From Sciurus carolinensis (lineage: Eukaryota > Chordata > Mammalia > Rodentia > Sciuridae), in the NCBI RefSeq assembly GCF_902686445.1, contig NC_062220.1, positions 92,876,143 through 92,940,142 of the forward strand: a stretch of 64,000 bases of DNA, read 5' to 3'. Below the pieces are notes generated by a model that was not told where the DNA came from, ran no database searches, and saw nothing but the letters and a program-made list of their open reading frames with translations. Positions 48,456-60,749 of the stretch are shown here, piece after piece; the first letter of the stretch is position 1; each line of letters starts with the position of its first letter. The position numbers were made by a program, and so were the translations under genes.

Positions 48456-48707
48456 TCTTCCCAGATTCCTTTGATTCCCTCCAGAGTTCCAGTCCTGTTT
48501 CTCCCAATCACTTGTATAGAATACCTCTTCTCTCTTTTGCTTAGAGAAACTGAACTCTGTCTTTTCCTTGGAGCCAGGAATGACAACAGTGACTACAATC
48601 GACACAAAAACACAAGGTGGGAACCTGCCCCTGAGCTCCCTGGAGAGGGTTCATAGTGACTGAGGTTGGGGAGGAAAGTGAAAAACAAACTGTCCTATTA
48701 CAAGGGA
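48456..48707. other. No recognised feature
   Basis: Unassigned. Confidence 0.35.
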
Positions 48708-48880
48708 AAGAACCTGGACTTTGGAATCAGACGAATCTGAATTTTAAATTAATTCATGACACATGCCTACTATATAACCTGACAGTGCTCACTTAATTTT
48801 TGAGTCTCAGGTTCCTTCATAAAAATAACATAACAATATCCACCAATGTCATCTTATGAGAATAATATTATATAATTTTT
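48708..48880 (+). mobile_element. MIR SINE
   Basis: aacctggactttggaatcag then acgaatctgaattttaaatt, ataacctgacagtgctcact, gagtctcaggttccttcata follow the MIR consensus order. Confidence 0.75.
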
Positions 48881-49289
48881 CCAAAATGCTTAGGCTACAG
48901 TTATTTTACAATTCTAAATTCTATCAAATGACTTGGAGCTTGATGAACAGATAAAGATTTGAATGTGTTTCAGACAGAGAAACAACATGTAACTGAAGTA
49001 CAGAGGCATGGAAGAACATGTTTGGGGATTGCAGCAATTGATAATGATAACAGTGTAATAGAAAATGAAGCTAGAGAGTCAAGCATGCTAACGGAAACTA
49101 CAGGCCATGACAAAGAGTTTCAGCTTTGTCCAACAGACCATGGAAATCATTGGTAGTTTTTAGGTAGAGAAAACAGAAAAATAATTGCATTGTATAATAA
49201 TCATTCTGTAAAATGTCTGGCGTGTGGGTTGGAAAGAGGTAATAATGACAAGAGTGACCAAAGGATAATAGTTGTAATCACAGTAATAC

Positions 49290-49500
49290 TTAAATAATAT
49301 TGACTACTATTCATTACCTCTTCTACATGCCAGGTGCCATCTAAGTACATGATAAACATGTCTCATCTAACCCTTGTAATAACCTTATGAAATAGCATTT
49401 TATTATCTCTGACATAAAAGAAATATTTGCCTGAAAGAGGGTAATTAAATTGCCCAAGTTGCATAGCCATGGTATGGCGAAGCCCGCAATGGAAACCAGC
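49290..49500 (+). mobile_element. MIR SINE
   Basis: tctacatgccaggtgccatc, tctcatctaacccttgtaat, ttgcccaagttgcatagcca follow the MIR core and 3' half. Confidence 0.78.
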
Positions 49501-50890
49501 CCCATGTAGCTGAAAACACATGCTCTTCTTCCTCACTGCTTCTCTGCTGAGACTCCTTGAAGTGACAATGAAGGGCAAAGTGATTCAGGATGAATCTACA
49601 GCCAGATGAAATCTGTGAATAATATTCTCTACTTCTTTGAATAACATCAAAAGGTTTCCAGTGGACAAGCACCAGATAAATAGCAGGAGATATTTTTCAG
49701 GTTCTTGGTTGAGGACTCAGATCACACAACCAAGGAAGGAGTCAGGACACTTTACCAGGCATACAGACACTAGGAAGGGGCATCAGAATTATCAAAACCT
49801 TATTTCAAGAAGCACTATAACTTGGAAAGAATGAATAACCAGAAGCAGAGATAAAATTCAGCAGCTCATATTGGGATAACAATATAAGTGGGATTTTATA
49901 GCTTCTCAGTATAATGAACAAAATTTTAAACTGCAAATGAGATTTTGATGGAATAGAATGCATATAAAGGCTTTCATTCATCCCTGGTACATTCTAGTCC
50001 TGTTTTAGAGGAATATTGACAATGGGTCCTAAAATAAATTAAGGAGACTTTCTTGACAGCCATGAAGAACAGTAATAGGGAAGGCCCAGAGTTCTATATT
50101 TTTATCTTTGATTGTAAATTAGAAAATTAATGCGCAGCTTTAATAAAAAAAATTAACGAATCCAAGTACCTCTGTGTTTCCCACAAGGTTATGTATGTGT
50201 TGACTGATTCACTTCTGTGCATTCAATTCTCCACATGGTGCCTGACACCTGAAAGCTAAAGCATATTCATTTCTGAATGGCTTTTGCAGCTCAATATTTT
50301 ACATTTTCAAATTCTATAATGTGGATCTTTTTTATTCTAAGGTGAAGAAATGGTGAATTATTCCAGACAGTATTACAGAAAAAATAGTGCCTTTTGGGAG
50401 ACTTTACTGCTCCCTGAATTATTCAATCTGCATTTCTGTTGAAGTTGGGACCATTTGGGTTTCTATTTCTTAGGGGACATTTAATCCATATTACATAGAA
50501 AATAAAGGTGTCAAACAAACTTTTCTAGAAGATAAGCTGTTCAGAAAAATTAAATAAAAACTATCTTAAATCTCAAACACAAAGCAGCCTATTAATGTCA
50601 GGTAGTGATTCCCTTATGTAGCAGAGTAGTTCTAGGTTTTGATATTAATTTTTAATATCTCTCCTTTTGTCAACTCCTGTAATCATCAAGAAGTTTCCAG
50701 TGTAATATGTCTCCTGTCAACATCATGTGCACTGCATGATCCATGAGACAATTTTTACATACTGACTGTAGCAATGGGCTGTGGTTGAGTCTTTCCTCTA
50801 CATTGTACTCTCAAAGTCTTAAAGAAGCATTGCTTCTTAGGAAAGGTCAAATATGTAGAGAAAGGATGGTACCCTTGGAGACAATATGGT
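49501..50890. other. No recognised feature
   Basis: About 1.4 kb unassigned. A 17-18 base A-run lies at about 50896-50912. Confidence 0.4.
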
Positions 50891-50912
50891 GAAAGGAAAA
50901 AAAAAAAAAAAA

Positions 50913-51469
50913 CAAGAAGAGGTAAACATCATAGAACCTGATAGAATGAAAGGGAGACAATACACACTGCCTGTTCTGCTGACTGTTCCTCACCCATGAA
51001 AGAAACTACACAGAGAAGAACATAAAAGAAAGAACAGGGTGATCCTAACCACTCAATAAGGTTAGATTAAATCCATGCAAAACTGTTTCTGAAAACATCA
51101 GAAAAAGACGTTCCTCTCAATGAAAAGGATTTTCAAAAAAAGCATCAAGAAAATGAAGGGGGAAAAAGTATACACTACAAACTAGATTAAATATCCTAAA
51201 ATGAATACTTGCACATGTGAAAATGTACCTAAGGAAAAATAAGAACTGAGAACAGAAATGGAAAAACAAGATAAAAGTAAAAGGAGCCTTAACTGGCTTC
51301 AGGAAAGGAATAAAAAGAAAAATGTAAATTCATATGAGGGAGAAAGACTAAATTACAAAGTACCTAAGGGAGAATAACTTTAAATGAAAATTAAATAAAA
51401 ACATGACAGAAAATTCAGGAAAAAAACAAAAAAATCAACAAAAATGTGTTAGGTGCAAAGTTTCACAAA
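50913..51469. other. A-rich stretch, possibly old L1 5' part
   Basis: Strongly A-rich on the + strand, as expected for decayed L1 ORF1, but no motif is clear enough to claim. Confidence 0.3.
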
Positions 51470-52000
51470 GAAAGTACTTGAAATGGAAAACAGGCTGAAG
51501 AGGTTGAATGGCAGGATAACTGGTGGCCCTGTAGAAGGGCCATGCTTAAAATGATAATCTAAGAAAAAAAATCCAGAATTAAAAGGAGAAGTAAAACTAT
51601 GTGTTGAAAAGAAACAGTGGGGTACTTAGGAAAACTGACACAGAATGATCAACTTTAGGATATATATTAGCACAATGATCAGACTATAAAGAAAAATTTC
51701 TCAAGTGCTCCAGATCAAAGGACAAAATAATTGACAAGTACAAGAGAAGTAAATTGGTAACAGATATCAGCATACAAGGCAAGATGAGATGAAACAGTCT
51801 TCAAGAAATGTGAGGAGAGAAAGTATGAACTAAGGCTGATACAGCCAACTTAGTCACTGTTAAGTTATCAAGGACACAAGAATAGTTGGTCTATGCCAGG
51901 ATCCGGGGAATACTGTACACATGTGCCCTTCCTAAGCAATCTACTCATGTATAATCTTCATTCAAACAAAAGAAGAGTTTTAAAATTCAGTACATAGAAT
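51470..52000 (+). mobile_element. Ancient L1/HAL1-like ORF1 remnant
   Basis: The A-rich sense strand holds a decayed ORF1 end: tatgaactaaggctgataca then gccaacttagtc, and gtgcccttcctaagcaatct, which follow the ORF1 3' order seen in old L1/HAL1 elements. No open frame survives. Confidence 0.45.
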
Positions 52001-52543
52001 GACAGTGCAGATTTAATATATTTTTAATTGTGCAGTAAAAGTAAAGTGAGGTGGGAATATGAGTTAAAGAACTATGTAAATATGATCAATTCTGACCAAG
52101 CAGCAATAACGTTACTTTAAAAATATGAGAAGAAACAGAAAATGAGGAAATTAAAAATAACATAATAGATGGATTAATATATTGATTATAAATGGGAATT
52201 GAGGGTCATTATTTAAAACTAAATATGAGATATTAAAAGAATAATTAAGAAGAGTAAATTAATGGCAGTATTAAAAAGTACTCATACAAAGGAAATCCTT
52301 AAAATAAAAATATACATTCTCCTAAGTATTGGAAGCAATTAAGATAAATAAAAGGGGACATAGAAGATACAAAATCAATCTCAGTTAAAATTTGCAATGA
52401 GATTTTTATTCATTTGTTTGTTGAAGTCCAATAAGTTGATAATCAATTAAAAAAATAAACTCAAGAATAGATAGGTTTCTGTGTGAAGACTAACCCTACT
52501 AGATATTAACACACACTACAAAGGTTTTATAATTAACAAGGTG
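52001..52543. other. No recognised feature
   Basis: A-rich and unassigned. Possibly a continuation of the old L1 remnant. Confidence 0.35.
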
Positions 52544-53011
52544 TGTTACAGTTTACATAGGACATGTCTCCAAAAAGCTCATGTGTAAGATAGTGCAAGA
52601 AGGTAGAGAGGAGAAACAATTGGGTTATGAGAATCTTAACTCAATCGGTGTATTAATCCCTTGATAGGAATTAACTGAGTGGTAATTATAGCCAGATAGG
52701 ATATGGTTGGAGGAGATGGTTCCCTGGGGTTGTGCTTTTGGGGTTTATATTTTGTCATAGAGAGCTCTGTGTCACTCTCCCTCTCCCGCCCTTCCCCACC
52801 CTCTCTCCTTCCATGTTGCAGTCCTGAGCTGCTTTCCTCTATGACATCTTTCCACCATGATGTCCTTCCTTATCTTGGGACCTGAAGAATGGAGTCGGCT
52901 ATCTATGGATTGAGACCTCTGAAACAGTGAGCCCTCAAATAAACTTTTCTTCCTCTAAAATTATCCTCATCAGATCTTTTGATCATGGCAGTGAAAAAAC
53001 TTACTAAAACA
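52544..53011 (+). mobile_element. ERVL-MaLR solo LTR
   Basis: Starts tgttacagtttacatagg and ends cttactaaaaca (TG...CA). It is the same subfamily as the LTR at 31902: atgtgtaagatagtgcaaga, taatcccttgataggaatta, cctcaaataaacttttcttc. No clean TSD is visible. Confidence 0.92.
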
Positions 53012-53136
53012 TAGTGTGACACTAGTTCATTAGCAGACAGACAAACTAATGTGGTAGAATAGACCAGGAGTAAGTAAACTAAAGACAAAGACCCAAAATG
53101 GTCTATTACCTATTTTTGTAAACATATTTTGTAAAT

Positions 53137-53212
53137 ATAAATATATATATATATATATACAAACACACACACACACACATATATACACACATCTATATAT
53201 GTGTATATATAG
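53137..53212. repeat. (TA)n(CA)n compound microsatellite
   Basis: An atatat run followed by acacac and further tatata/acacac runs. Confidence 0.95.
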
Positions 53213-53617
53213 GCACACCAACATGCCCATTAATCTACATTATATATGGCTGTTTTCATGTTATAATAGCAGAGTTGAGTAAAAGAAACTTCACAAAACC
53301 CAAATGAAAAACATTAAGGAAAAAATTAACAGGTCCCCCTGAAATGGACAATTCAGAAATAGACACAACTCAACAGAAAAATTTATATTATAAAGGCAGT
53401 ATCTAAAGTCACTTCAGCATTAGTAATCTTTTTAATAAATGGTACTGGACAAGTGAGTAATCATTTGAAGAAAGATAAAATGAGGTTCATTCCATACATA
53501 CTTACATGACAATTTCAAGTGATTCCCAGATATAAATTAAAGAAACAAAACACTGTACAAGTAACAGAATAAAATACAGGTAAATTCTTCTGTAATCTGG
53601 GTATAGGACAAGGTTTT
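53213..53617. other. No recognised feature
   Basis: The run ggtactggacaagtgagtaa near 53442 is slightly L1-like, but I cannot support more than that. Confidence 0.35.
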
Positions 53618-53990
53618 TGTTATAGTTTGGATCTGGGATGTTCCCCAAAGGTTCATGTATTGAAAGTTTGGTCCCTAGCTGATGGCACTACTGAGAAGTG
53701 GTGGAAAGTTTAGGAAGCAGAGCCTAGTGGGAAAGGGTAGATCACTGGGGGTATGCACTAAAGGGCATATGTTGTCCCCAGTCCTTTCCTATTTTCTTCA
53801 AGATTGTCATAAGGTGAGCAACTTTGTTCTGTCATGTGCTCCTCATGTGAAGTTCTGCCTCACCACAGGTGCACAACAATGGGAACAAGTGACCATGGAC
53901 TGAACCTCTGAAACCATAATGTATCTTTTCTCCTTTACATTGTTTTTCTCATGCATTTTGTTATGGTCATGAAAAGCTGATGACTAAAAA
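53618..53990 (+). mobile_element. ERVL-MaLR LTR
   Basis: Starts tgttatagtttggatctg and ends gctgatgactaaaa. Landmarks are ttccccaaaggttcatgtat, gaccatggactgaacctctg. This is an ORR1-like rodent form, related to the LTR at 22713. Confidence 0.88.
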
Positions 53991-54082
53991 TTTGAATGTG
54001 ACAAAGAAAAGATTATTGAGTTTCTCTACATTGAAACAAACAAACAAAAATTATGTAAGCACACTCAAAAAGACAAAATCTA

Positions 54083-54221
54083 GTCCAAAGCCAGACTCAG
54101 CAAAAGTGAGGCACTAAGCAATTCAGTAAGACTCTATCTCTAAATAAAATACAAAATAGGGCTGGGAATATGGCTCAGAGGTTGAGTGCCCCTGAGTTCA
54201 ATCTCCAGTAACCCCCCACCC
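54083..54221 (+). mobile_element. B1-dID SINE, 5'-truncated
   Basis: Only the end of the B1 half (ccaaagccagactcagcaaa) and a full dID half (ctgggaatatggctcagagg, gagttcaatctccagtaacc) remain. caaaatcta flanks it at 54074-54082 and 54222-54230, so the truncation happened at insertion. Confidence 0.9.
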
Positions 54222-54231
54222 CAAAATCTAA

Positions 54232-54776
54232 TGTGGAAATAAAAACTCAAGTATACTTTAATTTTTACGAGTGTTTTCTGAGTAGACATTGATTCTTTTA
54301 GGTAGTGCCAGGCTGCAGGCATCAGGGCTCCACCAAGGACAGAAAAGGGGAAACTTTTATAAAGTGTTCATGAAAGCAAGACAAAGAAAAAAATATTTGA
54401 TTGGTTCAAGAGGAAAGTCCCTAATCAGAGGTTAGTTTGGCAGCTCAAGGTTCATTTCACTATTTACATTAAGTTGAGCTATATCTTGCTTATACAATAG
54501 GAATCCAAGGTACCATTCAGCTTTATGGCCTCCCAATTATGGTTTTTATTTTTATTTTTTGTTTTCTTTTTTTTTTCACACCAGAATAAAATTTTGCAAC
54601 CTGTATCATAGATATAGTACCCCTCTGATTTATAAAGAAATTCTAAAAATTGAAGGTTAAACCAACCAAACTCTATAGAAAAATGGGCAAAAGACAAGAA
54701 AAATTTACAAAATTACAAAATTATATAAATATGGTCCTTCAAAGCACTACAAATCTTTTCAAAAAATTCACTATGA
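54232..54776. other. No recognised feature
   Basis: Unassigned. A T-rich run lies at 54544-54577. Confidence 0.35.
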
Positions 54777-55178
54777 GCTATGGAATGAACTGTGCCCTCT
54801 CCACCACCCAATAGCATATTTTAAAGTCAGATCTCCAATGTGACTGCATTTGGAGATAGGTCCTATAAGAAGGTAATCAAGTCTAAATAATGGCATAGGG
54901 GTTGAGCCTTGAAACAGTAGGATTGTGTCCTTAAAGGCAAAGAAACAAGAGCTCTTGATTTCCCTCTCCCAGCTCAAAAGAGGTCTTATGAACACACAGC
55001 CTCAAGATGGCTAGATGGAAGTGCTGGCAAGCCAAGACGATAGGTCAGAAGGAAACCCACCTTGCTAACACCTTGATCTTGGACTACTTAAGTCTCTAGA
55101 ATTTTGAGAAAACAAATTTCTATTGTTTCAGTCAACTGTGGAGAGAAGTTTTATTTCTTATAACAGAATACTGAATGT
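54777..55178 (+). mobile_element. MLT1 LTR
   Basis: gctatggaatgaactgtgcc, aatgtgactgcatttggaga, tcatgaacaca-like and caccttgatcttggactact, ending ttcttataacagaatactga follow the MLT1 order. Confidence 0.85.
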
Positions 55179-55924
55179 CAAATGATAGCTGTGTGGAGAG
55201 AGTGCCAGTTGATAAGTCGTCAATTTTCAACTATCAGGATAAAGATTTGATCGATAAAGAACTATTAATGGAAGATAAATCTAGGGAGGAATTTTTTTTA
55301 TGAGAAGCTGAATGTTTGCAAGGTATACAGAAGTGTCGCCTACAGACAGATAGCTGTTTACAAGGTAAGTGGGCTTATAATTATAGAGAAGAGAAGTCAG
55401 ACACCTTGACAAGGTGATAAGACTTAAAATTGTCAATGAGGGACAAATAAACATTGTGTGTTGCTGAGTCTGAACCCCCAGGGTGGAAATAACAGTTAAG
55501 CAGTATCCTAGCAAGAATAAATAAACTATATCAGACAAACCTGAGGTGGGGAAAGTGCCACAAAAGAAAATATTAGGTTAATCAACAAAACTGGAATACA
55601 AATGGTAGATTAAATACAAGCATTATGTAAGCGTAAAATTTATGGAAGGTAATAACTATATTCTATTTATTATGTAAGAGTATATCTCTATTCTTAATAT
55701 ATGGGCCCTGGAGTGCTTAGAAGTAAATGATTATGATTGTTTTTGTACTATTTTTATATTTTTATTGTTGCATCTTCACTGTAACTTAAACATTATGTCC
55801 AAATAAAAGATTTTTAAAAAATGAATGGGAAACTTTTTGCAGTATCAGCATTTTGGAATTTGCTTTCTATTGCCACCCCATCTCCCAACAATAACAACAA
55901 CTTACATTAATATTATATAAATTT
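55179..55924. other. No recognised feature
   Basis: AT-rich and unassigned. Confidence 0.4.
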
Positions 55925-56080
55925 TATGGTTTGGATATGAGGTATCCACAAAAAGACTCATGTGTAAAACAGTGCAGGAAGGTTTAGAGATCAAATGAAT
56001 AGATTATGAGATTATGAGATTAATCAATGGATTAATCCACTTCATGGATTAATAATTTGGATAACTACTTATAATGGTTA
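55925..56080 (+). mobile_element. ERVL-MaLR LTR, 5' part only
   Basis: atggtttggatatgaggtat, catgtgtaaaacagtgcagg, ggattaatccacttcatgga match the start of the LTRs at 31902 and 52544. The rest of the LTR is missing. Confidence 0.8.
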
Positions 56081-56201
56081 ATAACTGATATTTGCAAATA
56101 CCCCAAAGAAAATAGACTTAAATGAAAATTTAATGAAAGCATTGAAGAAACATGTAAAAACAACCAAGAAAATAAAAATAACATAGAGAAGTAAAAGAAA
56201 A

Positions 56202-57052
56202 CTTTTTTGTGGTGCCTTGTGGGCAATCAGCTGCTCCAAGATGAAGCTGAATATCTCCTTCCCAGCCACTGGCAGCCAGAAACTTACTGAAGTGGACAAT
56301 AAATGCAAACTTCATACTTTTCATGAGAAGCAAATGGCCACAGAAGTTGCTGCTGATGCTCTGGGTGAATAATGGAAGGGTTATGTGGTCCAAATCAGTG
56401 GTGGGAATGACAAACAATGTTTCCCCAAGAAGCAGGGTGTCTTGACCCATGGCGGTGTTCCCCTGTTACTGAGTAAGGGGCCTTCCCATTATAGGCCAAG
56501 GTGAACTGGAGAAAGCAAGCACAAATCTGTTCCAGGTTGCATTGTGGATGCCAATCTGAGCATTCTCAGCTTGCTTGTTATAAAAAAAAAGGAGAGAAGG
56601 ATATTCCTGGACTTAATAGATACTACTGTACCTTATTGACTGGGACCCCAAAGAGCTAGTAGACTCTGCAAACCTTTCAATCTCTCTAAGGAAGATGATG
56701 TCCACCAAAATGTGGTCAGAAATATCCTTAAACAAGGAAGGTAAAAAACCTAGAACCAAAGCACTGAAGATTCAACATCTCATTACTCCATGTGTCCTGC
56801 AACACAGACACCAGCATATTGATCTGAAGAAACAGTGTACTAAGAAAAATAAGGAAGAAGCTGCAGAATATGCCAAACTTTTGGCCAAGAGAATGAAAGA
56901 AGCCAAAGGAAAAGACCAGGAACAGACTGCCAAGAGATGCAGGCTGTCTTCTCTGAGAGCTTCTACTTCTAAGTTTGAGTCCAGTCAAAATAAGAATTTT
57001 TAAGAGTAACAAGTAAGATCAGACCTTCCAAAAAACAAACAAACAAAAAAAA
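56202..57052 (+). pseudogene. RPS6: RPS6 processed pseudogene
   Basis: This is an intronless retrocopy of ribosomal protein S6 mRNA, the 40S subunit protein that is phosphorylated on C-terminal serines. It includes a 5'UTR remnant, the ATG at 56241, and a coding-derived part to a TAA at 56991-56993. The start reads [15 protein letters not shown], and the C-terminal part has [18 protein letters not shown] and [15 protein letters not shown] text. Stops and indels disable it (gaataatgg near 56365, frameshifts around 56470-56650). The longest open piece is 102 codons at 56695-57003. A short 3'UTR and an interrupted A-rich tail follow. Exact 13-base duplications (aagtaaaagaaaa) lie at 56189-56201 and 57053-57065, proving L1-mediated insertion. 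No promoter is evident, so I expect no function. Confidence 0.96.
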
Positions 57053-57482
57053 AAGTAAAAGAAAAAATAACAGAACTGTAAGACTGTCAGACAAGCAATA
57101 ATAGTCTTATCACTAGAATTTTATAAAAAGAAGAAAAATAACATAAGAAAGCTAACAGTTAAACTTATAATTCACAAAAAACTTCCATAAGTAATAAAAT
57201 TTTAAAAAATACATAAATATGACCCTGAGTACCTGAGAGGGTAAAAGCAGAATAATGACTTCATAGACATATCTTAGTAAAATTATTAAATATCAGAGAT
57301 AAAGACAAATTTCTTAAGATACCCAGGCAAAAAGATAACAATTTACCATGAAATTAGTCTAATTCCCTTCAAAACTGGCTTATAAGCAATGAAACAACAT
57401 AGCAGAACCTTTTGAAAATTCTGGAAGAAAACTGAACCAGAATTTTATGTGCAGCCAAAATGTCCTCTAAACATCAGCACAC

Positions 57483-57716
57483 ACACAGTTTTTGTTGTTG
57501 TTGTTTGTTTGTATTTTGGTTCCAGGAATTGAACCCAGGGACAATTAATCACTTAGTCACATCCCCAGCACTTTTTTATTTTGAGACAGGGTTTCATTTA
57601 AATTGCTTACAGCCTTCCTAAGTTGCTGAGGTTGGCTTTGAACTTGCAATCTTCCTGCCTCAGTTTCCCAAGCTCCTGGGATTATAGGCTTGTACTGCCA
57701 CACCCAGCCAGGCATA
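57483..57716 (-). mobile_element. B1-dID SINE, antisense
   Basis: Reverse tail (ttgttgttgttgtttg), reverse dID (ttccaggaattgaacccagg) and reverse B1 (gagacagggtttcatttaaa, gggattataggcttgtact). Flanks cacacagttt and catacagttt look like a 10-base TSD with one change. Confidence 0.94.
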
Positions 57717-58178
57717 CAGTTTATAACATTCAAAAACTTAGGAAATACTGAACCCATCAGCCATTTCTAAGGAATTTACTAGCAGACAAGTTTCATTCTA
57801 TGTAGTGACAGGTGGGAAAAATTGACAGCTGGGGAAAATTCAGCCGAAGTACTGAAGTAAGCATTATAAAATGTATAAATGTGTATATCTAACAACACAA
57901 AATTGGGGATAACAGTTAAAGAAAAATAAATGAATGTTATGTGTTATGACAAAGTAAAAATATTGCAAATATTGTGGAAAAAGGAGAGGGAAAGAGGAAA
58001 ATAGATAAAACTGTGGTTATGTGCTAATAAGTGGTAATGACAGATACAAAAAAATCAAAATACTGGAACACAACAAATAGTAAAAGATAAAATTTAAAAG
58101 GGGGGACTTATATTTAAAAAGGTAAAATGCAAAAGTAATTGTCCAAACAAAACCACAATTGTTCCTAAATGTCAAAAA

Positions 58179-58180
<2 letters not shown>

Positions 58181-58214
<34 letters not shown>
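58181..58214. repeat. (AT)17 microsatellite
   Basis: Uninterrupted AT run. Confidence 0.97.
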
Positions 58215-58217
<3 letters not shown>

Positions 58218-58779
58218 ATAAATATGTATCATTTAAAAAAATTATATAACCATATCATCTTTGGATCTATATTATCTATATCTACATATATGTAAGGAAT
58301 ACCCATCTTATTGAGAAAGAAGCATGAGAAGTAAAATGCACATAATCATAAAATATAATGTTAGAATTGAGATGAAATATATTGATCATAACAGAACAAC
58401 TTTACTGTTAAAAGAATAAATGTTCTATGAGTTTGCAATATATAACCCAACTCTCTGCTGGGTTCAAGAGAAACACATAAAACCAAGTGACAGAAAAGTT
58501 AAAAATAAAGGAATGGATAGACTTATATTAAGCAAATGCTACACAAAGAGAGCGTTGAGTAACCCTGAGGGAGATGAAGATTTCAAGCCCCAGGCTTTAA
58601 ACATGGCAAATTTGCACGCCTTTATGATAAAGACGGCAGTCCACAGTGAATACTTATGCTCAAATAGAACAACAATGACTCACGAAGCAAACCTGCAGGA
58701 AGTTCAGGAGGACATGGTCAGAAACACCAGTAACAGCAGACCTTAATATATCTCTTATATAAGATCGATTGAGTAATAA

Positions 58780-59248
58780 TATTCCCGGCAGGAGTAGGAT
58801 CGGGTCTATGTTCCACCGTGTCCAAGAATGAACACCGGGATCGCCAAGAAGAGCAAGTGAGCAGCAATTTTATTAGAAAAGTAAAGAAGGTGAAAGATGA
58901 AGGCTCAGGACTCCCAGCATTGCACCTGGAAGGGCAAGAGTGCTGCTGAGTTTGGTTGGGGTCCTCCTTTACGGACCCTGGAGGGAAAATGTTTCTTTTT
59001 TTCTAGTTTCTCACAGTTATCTGGAGGTGTGTTGGACTGACAGGTATCTGACATTTCAGTTGTCCCTGGTGCAAGCTTGGTCATATCACACAGTTGCTCC
59101 CCAAGAAATGGAACTCACAGCCTTTCCTGAAAAACAGGATCTATTTTATAACATGGCTGAGCATGTAAAAATAACTGTTCAGGTTGCCCTCTTGTCAACC
59201 TTTATTGTCCCTTTCCTACTCTCCACTGCTTATCCTTTTTCTATGTCA
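58780..59248 (-). mobile_element. ERV LTR (ERV1-like), antisense
   Basis: On the minus strand it runs from TGACATAG to a U5-like end (cttggcgatcccggtgttc, ggacacggtggaac), with AATAAA about 100 bases before the end (58869-58874 on the + strand). ataa flanks it at 58776-58779 and 59249-59252, which would be a 4-base TSD. The terminal CA would then be TA here, and the flanks are AT-rich, so this is tentative. It interrupts the ancient L1. Confidence 0.7.
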
Positions 59249-59660
59249 ATAATATAAATAATAATAACAATAAATAATAATACTCAAGACTCAAACAGCA
59301 TAATCAATTGAGTAGAACTTCTGGACATATATCAAACTTACACCACAATAATAGAGAACATACAGTCTCCTCAAGTTCTTATGGCACATCCACAAAATTT
59401 GATCAATAGCTTCTATAAAATAGAAATATTATGTGCCAAACCCTCTGGCCACAATACAAGAAAACTAGAATTTACAAAAAGAAGTAATAACTAACAACAA
59501 ACAGAAAGTCTCTTCCAACTAGGAATTTTAAAAACTTGCTATTAAAAACTTTGGGAAGAAAAGAGAAATACAAACTGAAATTACAGAATTAAAAATTAAT
59601 AATTACAATAAAATACTCTACACCAGAATCATTGGTAGGTATTTAAAACTGTCAAATAAA

Positions 59661-60749
59661 AAATTCACTACTCTAAACATTTTCTTTAATAAAATAAAGG
59701 AAGACAAATAAATAAATAATAGACTCACAACTCAAAACATTAAAGGAATAAATAGCTACATAAATGAAAATAGGACAAGAGGGTGCTACCAAAATAGTTC
59801 TGCTCTGTTCTTAAAGCATGCAAATGAATGCTGTTGGTGGTACTGGAGAAAATAACAGACAGTATCAGTTCTGAAATGGCACCCTGGACTTCTAATAATT
59901 TCCATTTCACATCTTTGCTCTTCAGATCACCATAGCAAGGTCCAAGCAACAGTTTTCTCTATTAATGGTACTTGTGTCTCTCAGTCCCTTAGAGTAAGAC
60001 TGTCAGATGTGCTATTACTGTTCAGGGCAGTAGTGACTCTTAGAATCAAATAGGGTATAAACAATGACATATTTTGGGGTTTTTGCAATTAATTGACCTA
60101 TTTTGCAAAGACTTTTAGTTGAAAGGAGAAGTGATTCAAGCATTCAGAAGAAAGTGTTTTCCCTCTGATTTTTTTTCTACTTGTTTTTTAAGATAGTAGT
60201 GAGACTGAACATTTTAATATACTCATGGAATTATCCAGAATTGAAATGATGATCAGATCAAAGCTGTCCCAGCATAGTTATAACTTATAGAAAACACAAA
60301 CATTTTCAAATATAGATACAAGGAATACTGTCCAATTTCAGAGTCAAAGAGAACTGCAGGATCCTGATGAAGCACAAGGAATTCATTGTGCCCAAAGAGT
60401 TAGCCTGGTACCTTTTTAAAGGAGAAAATCCATATTTGAAAAGAGTCATAACAATGTACCTTTCTAAGTTAACTTTGCCTGTGTGTGTCAGAGGAGAAGG
60501 AGTTGGGGAAGGAAGGTAGGAGGGGTGAGACAGAAGGAAAGAGGAGAGAAAGGAAATCTCTAATTTCAATTTCCCTATTCCTTTTGCTATGTTATCTAAT
60601 TTAGTATGCTCTCAAATAGTGTTTGAGAAATTCATAATATCATAATACTAATGGGTGACTGAAATACAATATAAATTCACATTTTTCTGAATTCAAAGAA
60701 AAAACTTTTTATAATTCTGCCTTTGTGTTATTTGTTCCTCTCATTCTTC
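59661..60749. other. No recognised feature
   Basis: About 1.1 kb without a named repeat or a convincing ORF. Confidence 0.4.

Larger units (their letters stand above)
57066..59660 (+). mobile_element. Ancient sense L1 (ORF1 to EN region), heavily broken
   Basis: Decayed ORF1 end at 57380-57480 (gaaccagaattttatgtgca then gccaaaatgtcc) continues at 57720-57870. ORF2 endonuclease-like text follows at 58440-58580 (the 58420-58746 frame has QEKHIKPSDRKVKNKGMDRL, cf. the E43 region of ORF2) and at 59300-59480. It is interrupted by a B1-dID at 57483, an AT repeat at 58181 and an LTR at 58780. No functional frame remains. Confidence 0.6.

Noticed and set aside
56241..57003. Functional RPS6 gene
   Set aside because: No introns, several stops and frameshifts, an A-rich tail and TSDs all show a processed pseudogene.
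58420..58746. 108-codon frame that could look like a small gene
   Set aside because: Part of it aligns with the L1 ORF2 endonuclease region (QEKH..., KGMDRL) and it lies within an ancient L1.
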